39,332 bases of DNA from an uncultured Bacilli bacterium (GTDB lineage Bacteria > Bacillota_I > Bacilli_A > RFN20 > CAG-631): contig CAKPZU010000007.1 of NCBI GenBank assembly GCA_934215405.1, positions 1 to 39,332 of the forward strand. Reading direction: 5' to 3'. A program made the position numbers and the translations under genes. The stretch's first letter is position 1, and every line of letters starts with the position of its first letter. Of this stretch, positions 1-7,480 are shown piece by piece. The notes below the pieces were generated by a model. It saw nothing but the letters and a program-made list of their open reading frames with translations, was not told the origin of the DNA and did not search any database.

Positions 1-2254
1 TATAAAATGAGTAAATATAAAATTGATTTCTATATATATTTAAATTATAAACTGTGAATACTTCATTATTATCATTTAATGATACTATAATATAAAAATT
101 ATTATTTCCTTCATTTAATGGGACTACTTTTGTTTTATATGTTTCAACTCCATATTCATCTTTACTAACAACCCATGTACAATTATTTGATATAGTTATT
201 TTCTCTTTTAAATCTATTGATGTTGTTGAATTCCTATAACTATTCTTTAATACTACATTACTTCCATTTTCAAAATCAAAGTCAAATTCATTTGATGATT
301 CAACCTTACAGTTTTCATCATAGCTATCTGTACAATTATTACATTGATAATGCAAATAAGTTTCCTTATTTATTGTTTTTATTGTTGATGAATATTCATG
401 TGGTTTCTTTTCTATTTCCTTGTAAGTAGTATAATCACAATTTCTACATGTATCGTACGCTTCATAACCAGCACTAGTACATGTTGCTTCTTTTTTATCA
501 TGATGAACTAAGTTATGTGGCTTTTTATTTATTATTGTACTATTTAATTGCTTTTTATTAGCATCAAAATAACTATGACATACACTACATTCATAGTGGC
601 CTTTTATTCCTTCTTTACTACATGTTGAAGCTACTTCATTAATAAAATTACCATATTCATGTGAGGCTTTTATAATTACATCTACTACTTCATTATTCCC
701 ATTTGCATCTAAATAGTTTTTATTACACTTACTACAATGATAATATTCAATATTTCCATCACTTGTACATGTTTTTTCAACTTTTAAAACATGTTCCATA
801 TTATGGATATGATCCAATTTATCAATCACTGTATTTTCATTTCTTGTATAATGACATACATTACATTCTTCATGCTTTAATCCTGTTTCTTCTTCTGTTG
901 CTTCTTTATCAACTATCCATGTGAAGTTATGATCTTCTTCATTCTTTTTAGTATCACAATTTTTACATTCATAATAATGCTTTGATTCATTGTATGAATA
1001 AATTGTTTTATAATCATGAGATTTTTTCGTTATTGTTAAACTATCTAATTTATTTTTATTAGCATCAAAATAACTATGACATACATTACATTCATAATGA
1101 CCTTTTGTGCCTTCTTTACTACATGTTGAAGCTACTTCATTAATAAAATTACCATATTCATGTGAGGCTTTTATAACTACATCTACTACTTCATTAGTTC
1201 CACTTTCATCTAAATAGTTCTTATTACATTTAATACAATGATAGTATTCTATGTTTCCATTACTTGTACATGTTTTTTCAACTTTTAAAACATGTTCCAT
1301 ATTATGAGTATGGTTTAATTTAACTATTATTGTATTTTCATTTTTCTTATCATGACAAACACTACATTCTTCATGCTTTAAACCTGTTTCATCTTCTGTT
1401 GCTTCTTTATCAACTATCCATTTATAATTATGATCCTTCTTTGCTATTTCTTTATAAGTGGTATAATCACAATTCTTACATGTATCATATGCTTCATAAC
1501 CAATACTACTACATGTGGCTTCTAATTTTTCATGATGCACTAAATCATGATTTTTTTTAGCTATTGCTAAACTATCTAATTTATTTTTTTCAACATCAAA
1601 ATAACTATGACAAACGCTACATTCATAATGCCCTTTTATTCCTTCTTTACTACATGTAGCATTTACTTCTTCTTGATATTTACCATATTCATGTGATGCT
1701 TTAATAACTACATCTATTACTTCATTATTTCCATTTTTATCTAAGTAATTTTTATTACACTTAACGCAGTGGTAGTATTCTATATTTCCATTACTAGTAC
1801 ATGTTTTATCAACCTTGCTAACATACTCCATACTATGAGAATGCGCTAATTTATCAATTATAGTATTTTCATTTCTTGTATAATGACAAGTACTACATTC
1901 TTCATGCTTTAATCCAGTTTCATCTTCTGTTGCTTCTTTATCTATCACCCATGAATAAGCATGATCACTTTCGTCAGTTTTAGCATCACAATTTTTACAT
2001 TTATGATAATGCTTTTCACTATCACTTGACCAATTTGTTTCAAAGTCATGGCCTTTAGCTTTTATTACTTTATAGGTTGTATAATCACAAGTAGTACATT
2101 CTACATATGCTTCATAACCATCCTCCATGCATGTTGCATCTTTTCTATCATGCTCAACTAAATTATGAACATGTGGTTTCTCTCCACACGAAACCATTAA
2201 AAATGCAAAAAGTGTTCCAAAAAGAACTGAGAGTATTAATTTAATTTTTTTCAT
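1..2254 (-). CDS. Cys-rich repeat surface lipoprotein, C-terminus beyond window
   Basis: Reading from the ATG at 2254, the minus strand stays open to the window edge (751 codons), so the 3' end is missing. The N-terminus has a signal peptide ending in a lipobox (LMVSC, Cys about 24), so the protein is probably anchored outside the membrane. The body is about 15 CxxC motifs, most preceded by a single Cys and by His residues, as in the unit TC-x7-8-Y-x3-C-x2-C. These lie in three imperfect composite repeats of about 167-177 residues, with matching DNA at about 609, 1110 and 1641. The last visible 60 residues change character and resemble a cadherin-like beta-sandwich repeat (G-N-N-x-I-x-V ... 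Y-x-L-x-I-x-R). The Cys/His pattern suggests metal binding or disulfide-stabilised modules, which is inference. Similar Cys-repeat arrays occur in surface proteins of gut Bacillota; ligand and function are unknown. The RBS is GGAGG (GGAGGCAGTGTATG). Confidence 0.85.
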   Translation of the reverse strand, partial: MKKIKLILSVLFGTLFAFLMVSCGEKPHVHNLVEHDRKDATCMEDGYEAYVECTTCDYTTYKVIKAKGHDFETNWSSDSEKHYHKCKNCDAKTDESDHAYSWVIDKEATEDETGLKHEECSTCHYTRNENTIIDKLAHSHSMEYVSKVDKTCTSNGNIEYYHCVKCNKNYLDKNGNNEVIDVVIKASHEYGKYQEEVNATCSKEGIKGHYECSVCHSYFDVEKNKLDSLAIAKKNHDLVHHEKLEATCSSIGYEAYDTCKNCDYTTYKEIAKKDHNYKWIVDKEATEDETGLKHEECSVCHDKKNENTIIVKLNHTHNMEHVLKVEKTCTSNGNIEYYHCIKCNKNYLDESGTNEVVDVVIKASHEYGNFINEVASTCSKEGTKGHYECNVCHSYFDANKNKLDSLTITKKSHDYKTIYSYNESKHYYECKNCDTKKNEEDHNFTWIVDKEATEEETGLKHEECNVCHYTRNENTVIDKLDHIHNMEHVLKVEKTCTSDGNIEYYHCSKCNKNYLDANGNNEVVDVIIKASHEYGNFINEVASTCSKEGIKGHYECSVCHSYFDANKKQLNSTIINKKPHNLVHHDKKEATCTSAGYEAYDTCRNCDYTTYKEIEKKPHEYSSTIKTINKETYLHYQCNNCTDSYDENCKVESSNEFDFDFENGSNVVLKNSYRNSTTSIDLKEKITISNNCTWVVSKDEYGVETYKTKVVPLNEGNNNFYIIVSLNDNNEVFTVYNLNIYRNQFYIYSFY
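609..1700 (-). repeat. Imperfect ~500-530 bp coding direct repeats
   Basis: The block beginning ccttctttactacatg recurs at about 609, 1110 and 1641, giving offsets of 501 and 531 bp. Both are multiples of three, so the frame is kept. The block from 609 to about 690 is nearly identical to that at 1110-1190, while the copy at 1641 is more diverged. The repeats encode the Cys-rich modules of the surrounding lipoprotein and could vary in number by recombination. Confidence 0.75.
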
Positions 2255-2601
2255 ACACTGCCTCCACAAAATTATTATTTTTAAAAGTAAAATTATTTGA
2301 ATGATAATATTTTTATTTGAATTTAAATATAAAATAATCATCTTTCACATTAAATTACTTTTATAAAAAAGTACATTATTAAACTACTAAAGTACATTAT
2401 TATTTTACTTTAGTAAAGTAACAAAGTCAATTAATTCTGCCCATTATGAAAGTAACATGTAAATATTTGCTTATACAATGTAACTTAACCAATATTTTTT
2501 AAATGTATATTATCTTTGTACTTTAGTATTTTTATAAAGTAAAGGAATGATTATAAAATTGTAAATGAAGATTTGACAAAATTTTCCAGGGAGATGATAA
2601 T
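2255..2601. promoter_or_regulatory. Divergent intergenic region with palindromic TACTWWAGTA operator-like sites
   Basis: This gap separates the divergent repeat lipoprotein and XRE regulator genes. The self-complementary 10-mer TACTWWAGTA occurs at 2385-2394 (TACTAAAGTA), 2406-2415 and 2519-2528 (both TACTTTAGTA). Half-site copies (AAAGTA-like) lie next to them near 2369-2374, 2415-2420 and 2536-2541. The sequence AAGTACATTATT is also repeated at about 2369 and 2391. Clustered palindromes in front of an HTH gene suggest operators for that regulator; this is inference. No convincing promoter pair could be fixed here. Confidence 0.5.
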
Positions 2602-2892
2602 ATGTTATGTGATATAATAAAAAAATTACGAAAATCTTTTAATATAAGCCAAGTTCAGCTTGCTAAAGAGTTAGGTGTTACCAAACAATGCGTATCAAAT
2701 TGGGAAAATGATAACATATTACCTTCCCTTGATATGCTTTTAAAAATAGCCAAATATTTTAATGTTACAACTGATTATTTACTAGGAGTTAGTAATGATA
2801 ACATCATTGATGTTACTGGATTAAGCGAAGTTGAAAAATCTCATATAAAATTATTAGTAAAGGATTTCCAAAAGAGAGCAAAGGATAAATAA
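2602..2892 (+). CDS. XRE-family helix-turn-helix transcriptional regulator
   Basis: This 96-residue protein is almost entirely one HTH_3/Cro-C1 domain, at residues about 5-62. The helix-turn-helix is visible as SQVQLAKELGVTKQCVSNWE, followed by the usual P-S-L-D-x-L-x-K-I-A-K-Y-F and D-Y-L-L-G. The roughly 30-residue tail is charged and has no known ligand domain. The start is the ATG after AGGGAG (about 2588-2593). It is divergent from the Cys-repeat lipoprotein and has three palindromic candidate operators upstream. A plausible role is autoregulation and control of that lipoprotein, which is inference from position only. Confidence 0.9.
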   Translation: MLCDIIKKLRKSFNISQVQLAKELGVTKQCVSNWENDNILPSLDMLLKIAKYFNVTTDYLLGVSNDNIIDVTGLSEVEKSHIKLLVKDFQKRAKDK

Positions 2893-3010
2893 AAATATTT
2901 TGATTGCAAAACTTCTTCTGAACTTAGATGGTTTTTATTCTATATTTCTTTAAATCATTGCCAATTAAATGTAAATTTCTTTCAAACTTTAACCGTCTTT
3001 TCAATACTTT

Positions 3011-3074
3011 TCGGTTGTTTGCACCGATTTCGTTCGGTTGTTTGTACAAACTTTACTCGAGTGTTTATACAAAA
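3011..3074. repeat. Three iteron-like direct repeats, 23-24 bp spacing
   Basis: Three related 17-mers lie in the gap between the convergent XRE and GNAT genes: TCGGTTGTTTGCACCGA at 3011, TCGGTTGTTTGTACAAA at 3034 and TCGAGTGTTTATACAAA at 3058. Copy 1 can form a short CGGT/ACCG stem and copy 2 holds the palindrome TTTGTACAAA (3041-3050). These are more GC-rich than the surroundings. Function is unknown; this could be a protein-binding array, an old attachment site or a remnant. Confidence 0.6.
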
Positions 3075-3097
3075 AAAGAAACATTTTACTGTTCCTT
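3071..3097 (-). terminator. Rho-independent terminator of the rnf-GNAT operon
   Basis: Read on the minus strand just past the GNAT stop, AAGGAACA / TGTTTCTT forms an 8-bp stem (one G-U) with a 6-nt loop. It is followed by a run of seven T (3077 to 3071). Confidence 0.65.
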
Positions 3098-4078
3098 TTA
3101 GCCTTGATCACAAGTAAATATAAACATCGTATCCTTAGCATATAATGATGGATAAACTGCATTACCAAGTAATTTTCTAATTTTTTCTTTTTTACTTAGC
3201 TTATTAAATTCATTAGCTTTACTTTCATCAAATTCTAAGTAATTACAAACATTATTAAAATTTAAAACATTATACATTTCACAATGTTCAACATTAAACC
3301 AATCAACCTTGTTTAATGTGTCATTATTATATTCTTTCATTGATGTTTGGATAATAACATCATTTTTATCATTTAATGTAGCTTTATACATTTCATTTTT
3401 AAAAGCTTTGTTATAAACAAATTCATAAATGTTATTTTCATCCTTTAATGAATAATAGCCAATTATTTTATTATCAACCTTAACTACATAAGGAATACAA
3501 TTCCAAGAAACTAAATGATTATAAAAATTAGTAATAGTTCTATTAACATGCTGTGCTTGTCTATTATATAGCTTTAAGCATTCATTAATATCATCCTTGT
3601 TATCTTTATTTAATAATGAAACACTATATGGCTTAGCTTTTGTTTTAGCTAAGCTTCTTTGGCTAACATTTAAAATTAGCTTTCTTCCAGCATTTTCAAA
3701 ATTAAAATGTGAATATCTAGTTCTATTACCACCTAAAAATAATAAGTCATATTTTAATTTCTTAGCTTCAAATATTACTTTTTTCATTAAAATAGTAAAA
3801 TAGCCATTTTGACGATAATCAGGATGAGTTGAAACAGCGCCAATACAGCCAACATTTAATGTTTTCTTTTTATTAATAAAAGTCATTTTATATAAGCCAA
3901 TACTAGCAACCATTTTATTATCAATAAAAACAGCATAATGTAGCATGTCCTTATTATCCTTATAATAATACTTAGGTAATAAATGCTCAAATTTATTATC
4001 ACCTTGCATATTAAATGACAAGTCCATTAAAGCAATTAATTCTTCATATTCTTCATATTTTACTTTTCTTATTTCCAT
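3098..4078 (-). CDS. GNAT-family N-acetyltransferase (Eis-like, two-part)
   Basis: At 326 residues this is twice the size of a single GNAT domain. The N-terminal half (about 1-140) has the acetyl-CoA binding motif A, IGAVSTHPDYRQNGYF, where R-Q-N-G-Y stands for the family's Q/R-x-x-G-x-G/A loop. It is followed by a long helix and a beta-bulge region. The rest (about 150-326) resembles the second half of Eis-like acetyltransferases but is diverged. The substrate cannot be predicted. It starts 2 nt after the OppA-like lipoprotein gene ends, so it is probably the last gene of the rnf-apbE transcript, and a hairpin terminator follows the stop directly. Confidence 0.85.
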   Translation of the reverse strand: MEIRKVKYEEYEELIALMDLSFNMQGDNKFEHLLPKYYYKDNKDMLHYAVFIDNKMVASIGLYKMTFINKKKTLNVGCIGAVSTHPDYRQNGYFTILMKKVIFEAKKLKYDLLFLGGNRTRYSHFNFENAGRKLILNVSQRSLAKTKAKPYSVSLLNKDNKDDINECLKLYNRQAQHVNRTITNFYNHLVSWNCIPYVVKVDNKIIGYYSLKDENNIYEFVYNKAFKNEMYKATLNDKNDVIIQTSMKEYNNDTLNKVDWFNVEHCEMYNVLNFNNVCNYLEFDESKANEFNKLSKKEKIRKLLGNAVYPSLYAKDTMFIFTCDQG

Positions 4079-4080
4079 AT

Positions 4081-4887
4081 TTAATTACCTATTCCATTAT
4101 ATTTTAATAATTCATTCATTAAAGGTGCTATAAAAGCATCAATGTTATCATTATCCTTAACCCAAGAAACACTCAAGTTAATATCATAATCAAATAATTC
4201 TTCATTTGATTTATAAAAATTCAAATTTGATAAAGCATGCTTATCAATAATAATTTGCTTATTAAAGCTTTCTTCAATATTTTCTTTAAAGTTATTTGCA
4301 AAAGCTTCATTATTCTTTAAGCAAATAACATCTAAATGAATTTCAATATCTTTAATATTTAATTCATCCTTAGCTTTGTTAAATAATTCATTAGCTTTAT
4401 CTTTATTATAAGAAAATTCATTAGTAACATAATCCTTTAGTAAATAAGTAAAATTATTAAACAAATGCTTATCAACTAGTTTGTTCTTATTAATGCCATA
4501 ATAAATAGCTCTTCTAAAGCTATTATTAGCTAATAAGTCCTTAACTACTCGTCTTCCATTTTCATCCTTAGAGGTATTTACATAGCTTTTTCTATTAACA
4601 TTAAAAGCCATATAATTAATAATGCTTCCTTCATTTCTATATGAAAGAGGAATATCAATGCATAATGATAGGAAATTTTCTTCAACCTTAGCATATAAAG
4701 CTAGGTCATCATTTTTAATTTCAGTTAAATTTTCATTTAAATTTGCAATTATTGTAGTAATGTCATTTTCTTCCATTAGATTTAAAAAGATTAAATCATT
4801 ATAACTATCATCACTACTTAAATTAGTGCTATCACATGAAGATAAAACACATAAAGGTAAAAGAAGCAACTTATAAAACGTCTTCAT
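4081..4887 (-). CDS. Short OppA-like (SBP family 5) lipoprotein
   Basis: A signal peptide with lipobox LSSC (Cys about 18) marks a membrane-anchored lipoprotein of 268 residues. Its middle and C-terminal parts look like the second half of peptide/nickel-type solute-binding proteins. The visible pieces are a Y-x-A-F-N-x-N-x-x-S segment, F-R-R-A-I-Y-Y-G-I-N-K (compare R-x-A-L-x-x-A-I-D-R), and Y-N-K-D-K-A-N-E-L-F-N-K-A. Family members are usually 500-600 aa, so most of the first lobe is missing. No permease or ATPase genes are adjacent. It has a strong GGAGG site and begins 15 nt after apbE. It may be a degenerate binding protein or one reused with the flavinylation genes. The family call is by pattern only. 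Confidence 0.65.
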   Translation of the reverse strand: MKTFYKLLLLPLCVLSSCDSTNLSSDDSYNDLIFLNLMEENDITTIIANLNENLTEIKNDDLALYAKVEENFLSLCIDIPLSYRNEGSIINYMAFNVNRKSYVNTSKDENGRRVVKDLLANNSFRRAIYYGINKNKLVDKHLFNNFTYLLKDYVTNEFSYNKDKANELFNKAKDELNIKDIEIHLDVICLKNNEAFANNFKENIEESFNKQIIIDKHALSNLNFYKSNEELFDYDINLSVSWVKDNDNIDAFIAPLMNELLKYNGIGN

Positions 4888-4902
4888 TAAATTAGACCTC
4901 CA

Positions 4903-6060
4903 CTAAAGTATTTTTACACTTTTAATTTTATCATTAAATTCATTAACTATTAAGTCATTGAATCCTTTGCTTATTATGACATCAAATTCCCTATATTCTA
5001 TTATAACACCATTAATATGAGGTTTTACAAGTAAAAACTCTATGTTAGTATTATATAGCTTATTAAACGTAATAATTGTACTTATAATTTCTTTTTCATC
5101 CATATTATATAAGCCTGTAGATAAGGCATCTAAAATGCTTAATGAGGCATCTTTTGAAAATAATGTTATACTACTTATTTTATTATTAGAATAGCCAGTT
5201 TTCGGATTAATTATATGATGATATAATTTATCATTATAAAAATAATACTGATTAGTATATGATGATGTTGAAATATAGCCATCATCTAAATAAGAAAACT
5301 TGCATAATAATTCACTTTCATTAAATAAAGGCGCTAAAATACCCACATTCCACTTTTTATTTTCATTTGAAGGATTTTGCTTTAATGTTGCAATAGTTGA
5401 TGAACCAGCATCAACCATTAAAGAATAGTTATATTCTTTTAAATAATCAATACTTTTTTGAATGACAAACCCTTTAGCAATGGCTCCTAATGAAATAATA
5501 ACATTATTATCATTATATTTATTTAATGTAACACTACTTGTAGCTTCATCAATTATTAAAATATCATCAATTATTTCATAGCTTGGTATATTTTTTATAA
5601 GCTCATTTATTTTATTATCATCAACAATAGCATTTTCACTATTTAAAAAGGTTTTATAATAATCAATAATATTTCCCATAAAAATATTAAAGTATCCCTT
5701 TGTTTGCTTAGTTAATTCAACGCCTTCCTTTAATAGTTCAATTAGCTCCTTAGAAACTTCTATTTTTTTATTATTTCCACAGGAATCATTAATAGTTTTT
5801 AAGTTATTATAATTTATATAATCATGATATCTATCAACATCCTTATTTAAGCTATTAACTATATTATCAAAATTATTTTTTACTTCATTCATTTCCTTTT
5901 TATCATACATTTTTAAGGTAATCGTAGTATTTAAAGGCAAAACATATTCATCATTAATAAAAGATCCACTTACTACATGACTAACTGGATTTTTTAAAGT
6001 TAATGTACAGCTAGTTATTAAAAATAATAAATTCCATAAAAATAATCTTTTTAGCTTCAT
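4903..6060 (-). CDS. apbE: FAD:protein FMN transferase, lipoprotein ApbE
   Basis: ApbE transfers FMN from FAD to a Thr/Ser in exported or membrane flavoproteins such as RnfG and RnfD. The 385-residue protein starts with a signal peptide and lipobox LITSC (Cys 18), so it acts outside the membrane. Family motifs seen are the N-terminal block with N-D-S-C-G and G-Y-F-N-I, I-S-L-G-A-I-A-K-G-F (FAD site), V-D-A-G-S-S, H-H-I-I-N-P-K-T-G-Y, and the metal-binding D-A-L-S-T-G-L. It overlaps the upstream Gx-like gene by 4 nt (ATGA) and sits in the rnf operon, beside its likely substrates. Confidence 0.93.
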   Translation of the reverse strand: MKLKRLFLWNLLFLITSCTLTLKNPVSHVVSGSFINDEYVLPLNTTITLKMYDKKEMNEVKNNFDNIVNSLNKDVDRYHDYINYNNLKTINDSCGNNKKIEVSKELIELLKEGVELTKQTKGYFNIFMGNIIDYYKTFLNSENAIVDDNKINELIKNIPSYEIIDDILIIDEATSSVTLNKYNDNNVIISLGAIAKGFVIQKSIDYLKEYNYSLMVDAGSSTIATLKQNPSNENKKWNVGILAPLFNESELLCKFSYLDDGYISTSSYTNQYYFYNDKLYHHIINPKTGYSNNKISSITLFSKDASLSILDALSTGLYNMDEKEIISTIITFNKLYNTNIEFLLVKPHINGVIIEYREFDVIISKGFNDLIVNEFNDKIKSVKIL

Positions 6061-6581
6061 ATAACTTCCTCTTTTACTTTATATATTTTATTTAATAGTA
6101 AAATAATATACTTACTAATAAAGGCTATAATACATCCAGATATTATTCCACTTATTAATAAAAATGGTAAATAATACATTATTTCCTTTACTTCATAAAT
6201 TAAAAATACTAATAATACCTGAAAGGTTAAATGAGTAATAGAGGAAGTAACTGATAAACCATATATTGATGGCTTTAAGGTTTTATATAATAAAATACTA
6301 ATAAGTGATGAAAAAAACCAACCAGTTAAAGATAAATAAAAAGAAACATTAAAGCCACTATAAAGAAGAGCTACTAATAAAACCCTGCTAAAGCCAATAA
6401 AAAGGTACTCCTTTATTGAATAATAATAAAGTACTAATAAAGTCATTATATTAGCAATTCCTAGCCTAATACCAAAAATAGGTAAAGAATAAGAAATCAT
6501 TGATTCAACGATACTTAGTATAATACTAATTGCTAAAAACAAAGATAATCTAACAATTTTATAAATTATGTTTTCTTTCAT
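6057..6581 (-). CDS. Gx/heptaprenyl diphosphate synthase component I-like membrane protein
   Basis: This 174-residue, very hydrophobic protein has about 5-6 membrane segments. The segment V-E-S-M-I-S-Y-S-L-P-I-F-G-I-R-L-G-I-A-N-I matches the signature of the Hpre_diP_synt_I family (compare P-x-P-G-x-K-L-G-L-A-N). These proteins resemble substrate-binding S components of ECF transporters and often sit beside NusG_II and apbE genes in anaerobes. Context suggests supply of a flavin or quinone-type precursor, but the substrate is not known. It overlaps apbE by 4 nt and follows the NusG_II gene by 13 nt. Confidence 0.8.
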   Translation of the reverse strand: MKENIIYKIVRLSLFLAISIILSIVESMISYSLPIFGIRLGIANIMTLLVLYYYSIKEYLFIGFSRVLLVALLYSGFNVSFYLSLTGWFFSSLISILLYKTLKPSIYGLSVTSSITHLTFQVLLVFLIYEVKEIMYYLPFLLISGIISGCIIAFISKYIILLLNKIYKVKEEVI

Positions 6582-6594
6582 ATTAACTTATCAC

Positions 6595-7011
6595 CTACTT
6601 AATAATAATATCACTCGAATTATTATTATCTTTAATTATAACAATTAGCTTATTAATAACACAAATAATCGGAACATTATTAGTATTAACCCAGCCCATT
6701 TTTTTACATGTATAATCATTACATACTACCTTATCAATACAAATACCTTTTTCTTTATTAGCCTTAATAATTACATCATCATTTAATTTATTATAATCCT
6801 TTTTTAATAAAGTAATTGATATTTCACTTTCAAGGCTATCAATATCAATTAGCTTATCAGCTAATAAGGTATTATCAACATAGATATTTAAGGTCCTTTT
6901 GTTTGCTTTTTTATTAGTAATAAATAAAACTAAAAATATACTAATAATTAAACAGATAGTAATTATTAATATATCAATTTTTTTAATTTTTAAAGAAAAG
7001 TTGGTTTTCAT
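6595..7011 (-). CDS. NusG_II domain membrane-anchored protein
   Basis: The 138-residue protein has a short cytosolic start, one transmembrane helix (about 12-31) and an external beta-rich domain. The end of the domain shows G-I-C-I-D-K-V-V-C-N-D-Y-T-C-K-K-M-G-W and then V-P-I-I-C-V-I-N-K-L-I-V-I-I. This fits the NusG_II family pattern of C-x-n-x-x-C-x-x-x-G and I-C-x-P-N-K-L-x-V. NusG_II proteins are commonly found with Gx-type proteins and ApbE; their biochemical role is poorly defined. Here it begins 3 nt after the rnfB stop, in the same operon. Confidence 0.8.
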   Translation of the reverse strand: MKTNFSLKIKKIDILIITICLIISIFLVLFITNKKANKRTLNIYVDNTLLADKLIDIDSLESEISITLLKKDYNKLNDDVIIKANKEKGICIDKVVCNDYTCKKMGWVNTNNVPIICVINKLIVIIKDNNNSSDIIIK

Positions 7012-7014
7012 ACA

Positions 7015-7329
7015 CTACTTTAACCCTTCAATATTTTTACCATTTTCATCAACGGTTTCCTTTAAATATTGAATGATTTTTTCCTTGTTTTCCTTCTTTA
7101 GTGGTCGACACAAGGAAATGTTTTTATTTGATTCATCAATTAATGATTTAGCCATCGCATCACAACCAGAATAGCCACATCCCCCACAATTAATTCCTGG
7201 TAATAATTCACGAACAACCTTAAAGCGTTTATCCTCCTTAACAGCTAAATATTTATTAGCAATGCCAAGTAATAAGCCTAATATTCCACTAATTAATAAA
7301 ACAACCACTACAGCTATTATTACTTTCAT
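7015..7329 (-). CDS. rnfB: Truncated RnfB (Fe-S subunit without ferredoxin domain)
   Basis: RnfB normally passes electrons from ferredoxin into the Rnf complex. This 104-residue version keeps the N-terminal membrane helix (about 3-25) and the Fe4S domain, with E-L-L-P-G-x-N-C-G-G-C-G-Y-S-G-C and a fourth Cys (Cys48, 51, 56, 74) for one 4Fe-4S cluster. Usual RnfB proteins run to about 190-330 aa and add ferredoxin-like CxxCxxCxxxCP clusters, which are absent here. The next ORF begins only 3 nt later with its own start and membrane helix, so a simple frameshift does not explain the loss. Its ATG overlaps the stop of the 50-aa Cys-rich gene upstream (ATGA). Confidence 0.85.
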   Translation of the reverse strand: MKVIIAVVVVLLISGILGLLLGIANKYLAVKEDKRFKVVRELLPGINCGGCGYSGCDAMAKSLIDESNKNISLCRPLKKENKEKIIQYLKETVDENGKNIEGLK

Positions 7330-7478
7330 TTATTTTCCTCCCTTTTATTACAGCTTAGCATACAATCATCACATATCTTATTTTTATTATCACATTTACA
7401 TCTTAAGTTTAAAATATAAGAAAAAATAAATAAGAAAATACAAACAAGTAAAATAATTATTGTTATTAATACTTTCAT
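7326..7478 (-). CDS. 50-aa Cys-rich single-pass membrane peptide in rnf operon
   Basis: A short ORF fills the 151-nt gap between rnfA and rnfB. Its ATG at 7478 lies 2 nt after the rnfA stop and its TGA overlaps the rnfB ATG as ATGA, typical of translational coupling. The product begins MKVLITIIILL with one membrane helix (about 2-24). It then has a charged tail with Cys27-x-Cys29, Cys36-x2-Cys39 and Cys43, plus Cys13 in the membrane. The Cys pattern could hold a metal or Fe-S cluster. The first residues resemble those of RnfB (MKVIIAVVVV). It could be an accessory that replaces part of the lost RnfB electron path; that is inference. No family was recognised. Confidence 0.7.
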   Translation of the reverse strand: MKVLITIIILLVCIFLFIFSYILNLRCKCDNKNKICDDCMLSCNKREENK

Positions 7479-7480
7479 AA

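Noticed and set aside
217..1560. Plus-strand ORFs of 70-76 aa within 217-1560
   Set aside because: They are low-complexity shadows of the long minus-strand lipoprotein frame and have no RBS.
400..2200. Repeated short DNA blocks as a possible CRISPR array
   Set aside because: The repeats are long, imperfect, keep the reading frame and encode Cys-rich protein modules; there are no short identical repeats with uniform spacers.
2574..2601. TTGACA with TGATAAT as promoter of the XRE gene
   Set aside because: The -10 would overlap the RBS and start codon, leaving no room for a normal leader.
7011..7015. Frameshift that truncates rnfB
   Set aside because: No ferredoxin-type CxxCxxCxxxCP motif appears downstream in any frame; the next gene has its own start, membrane helix and NusG_II domain.
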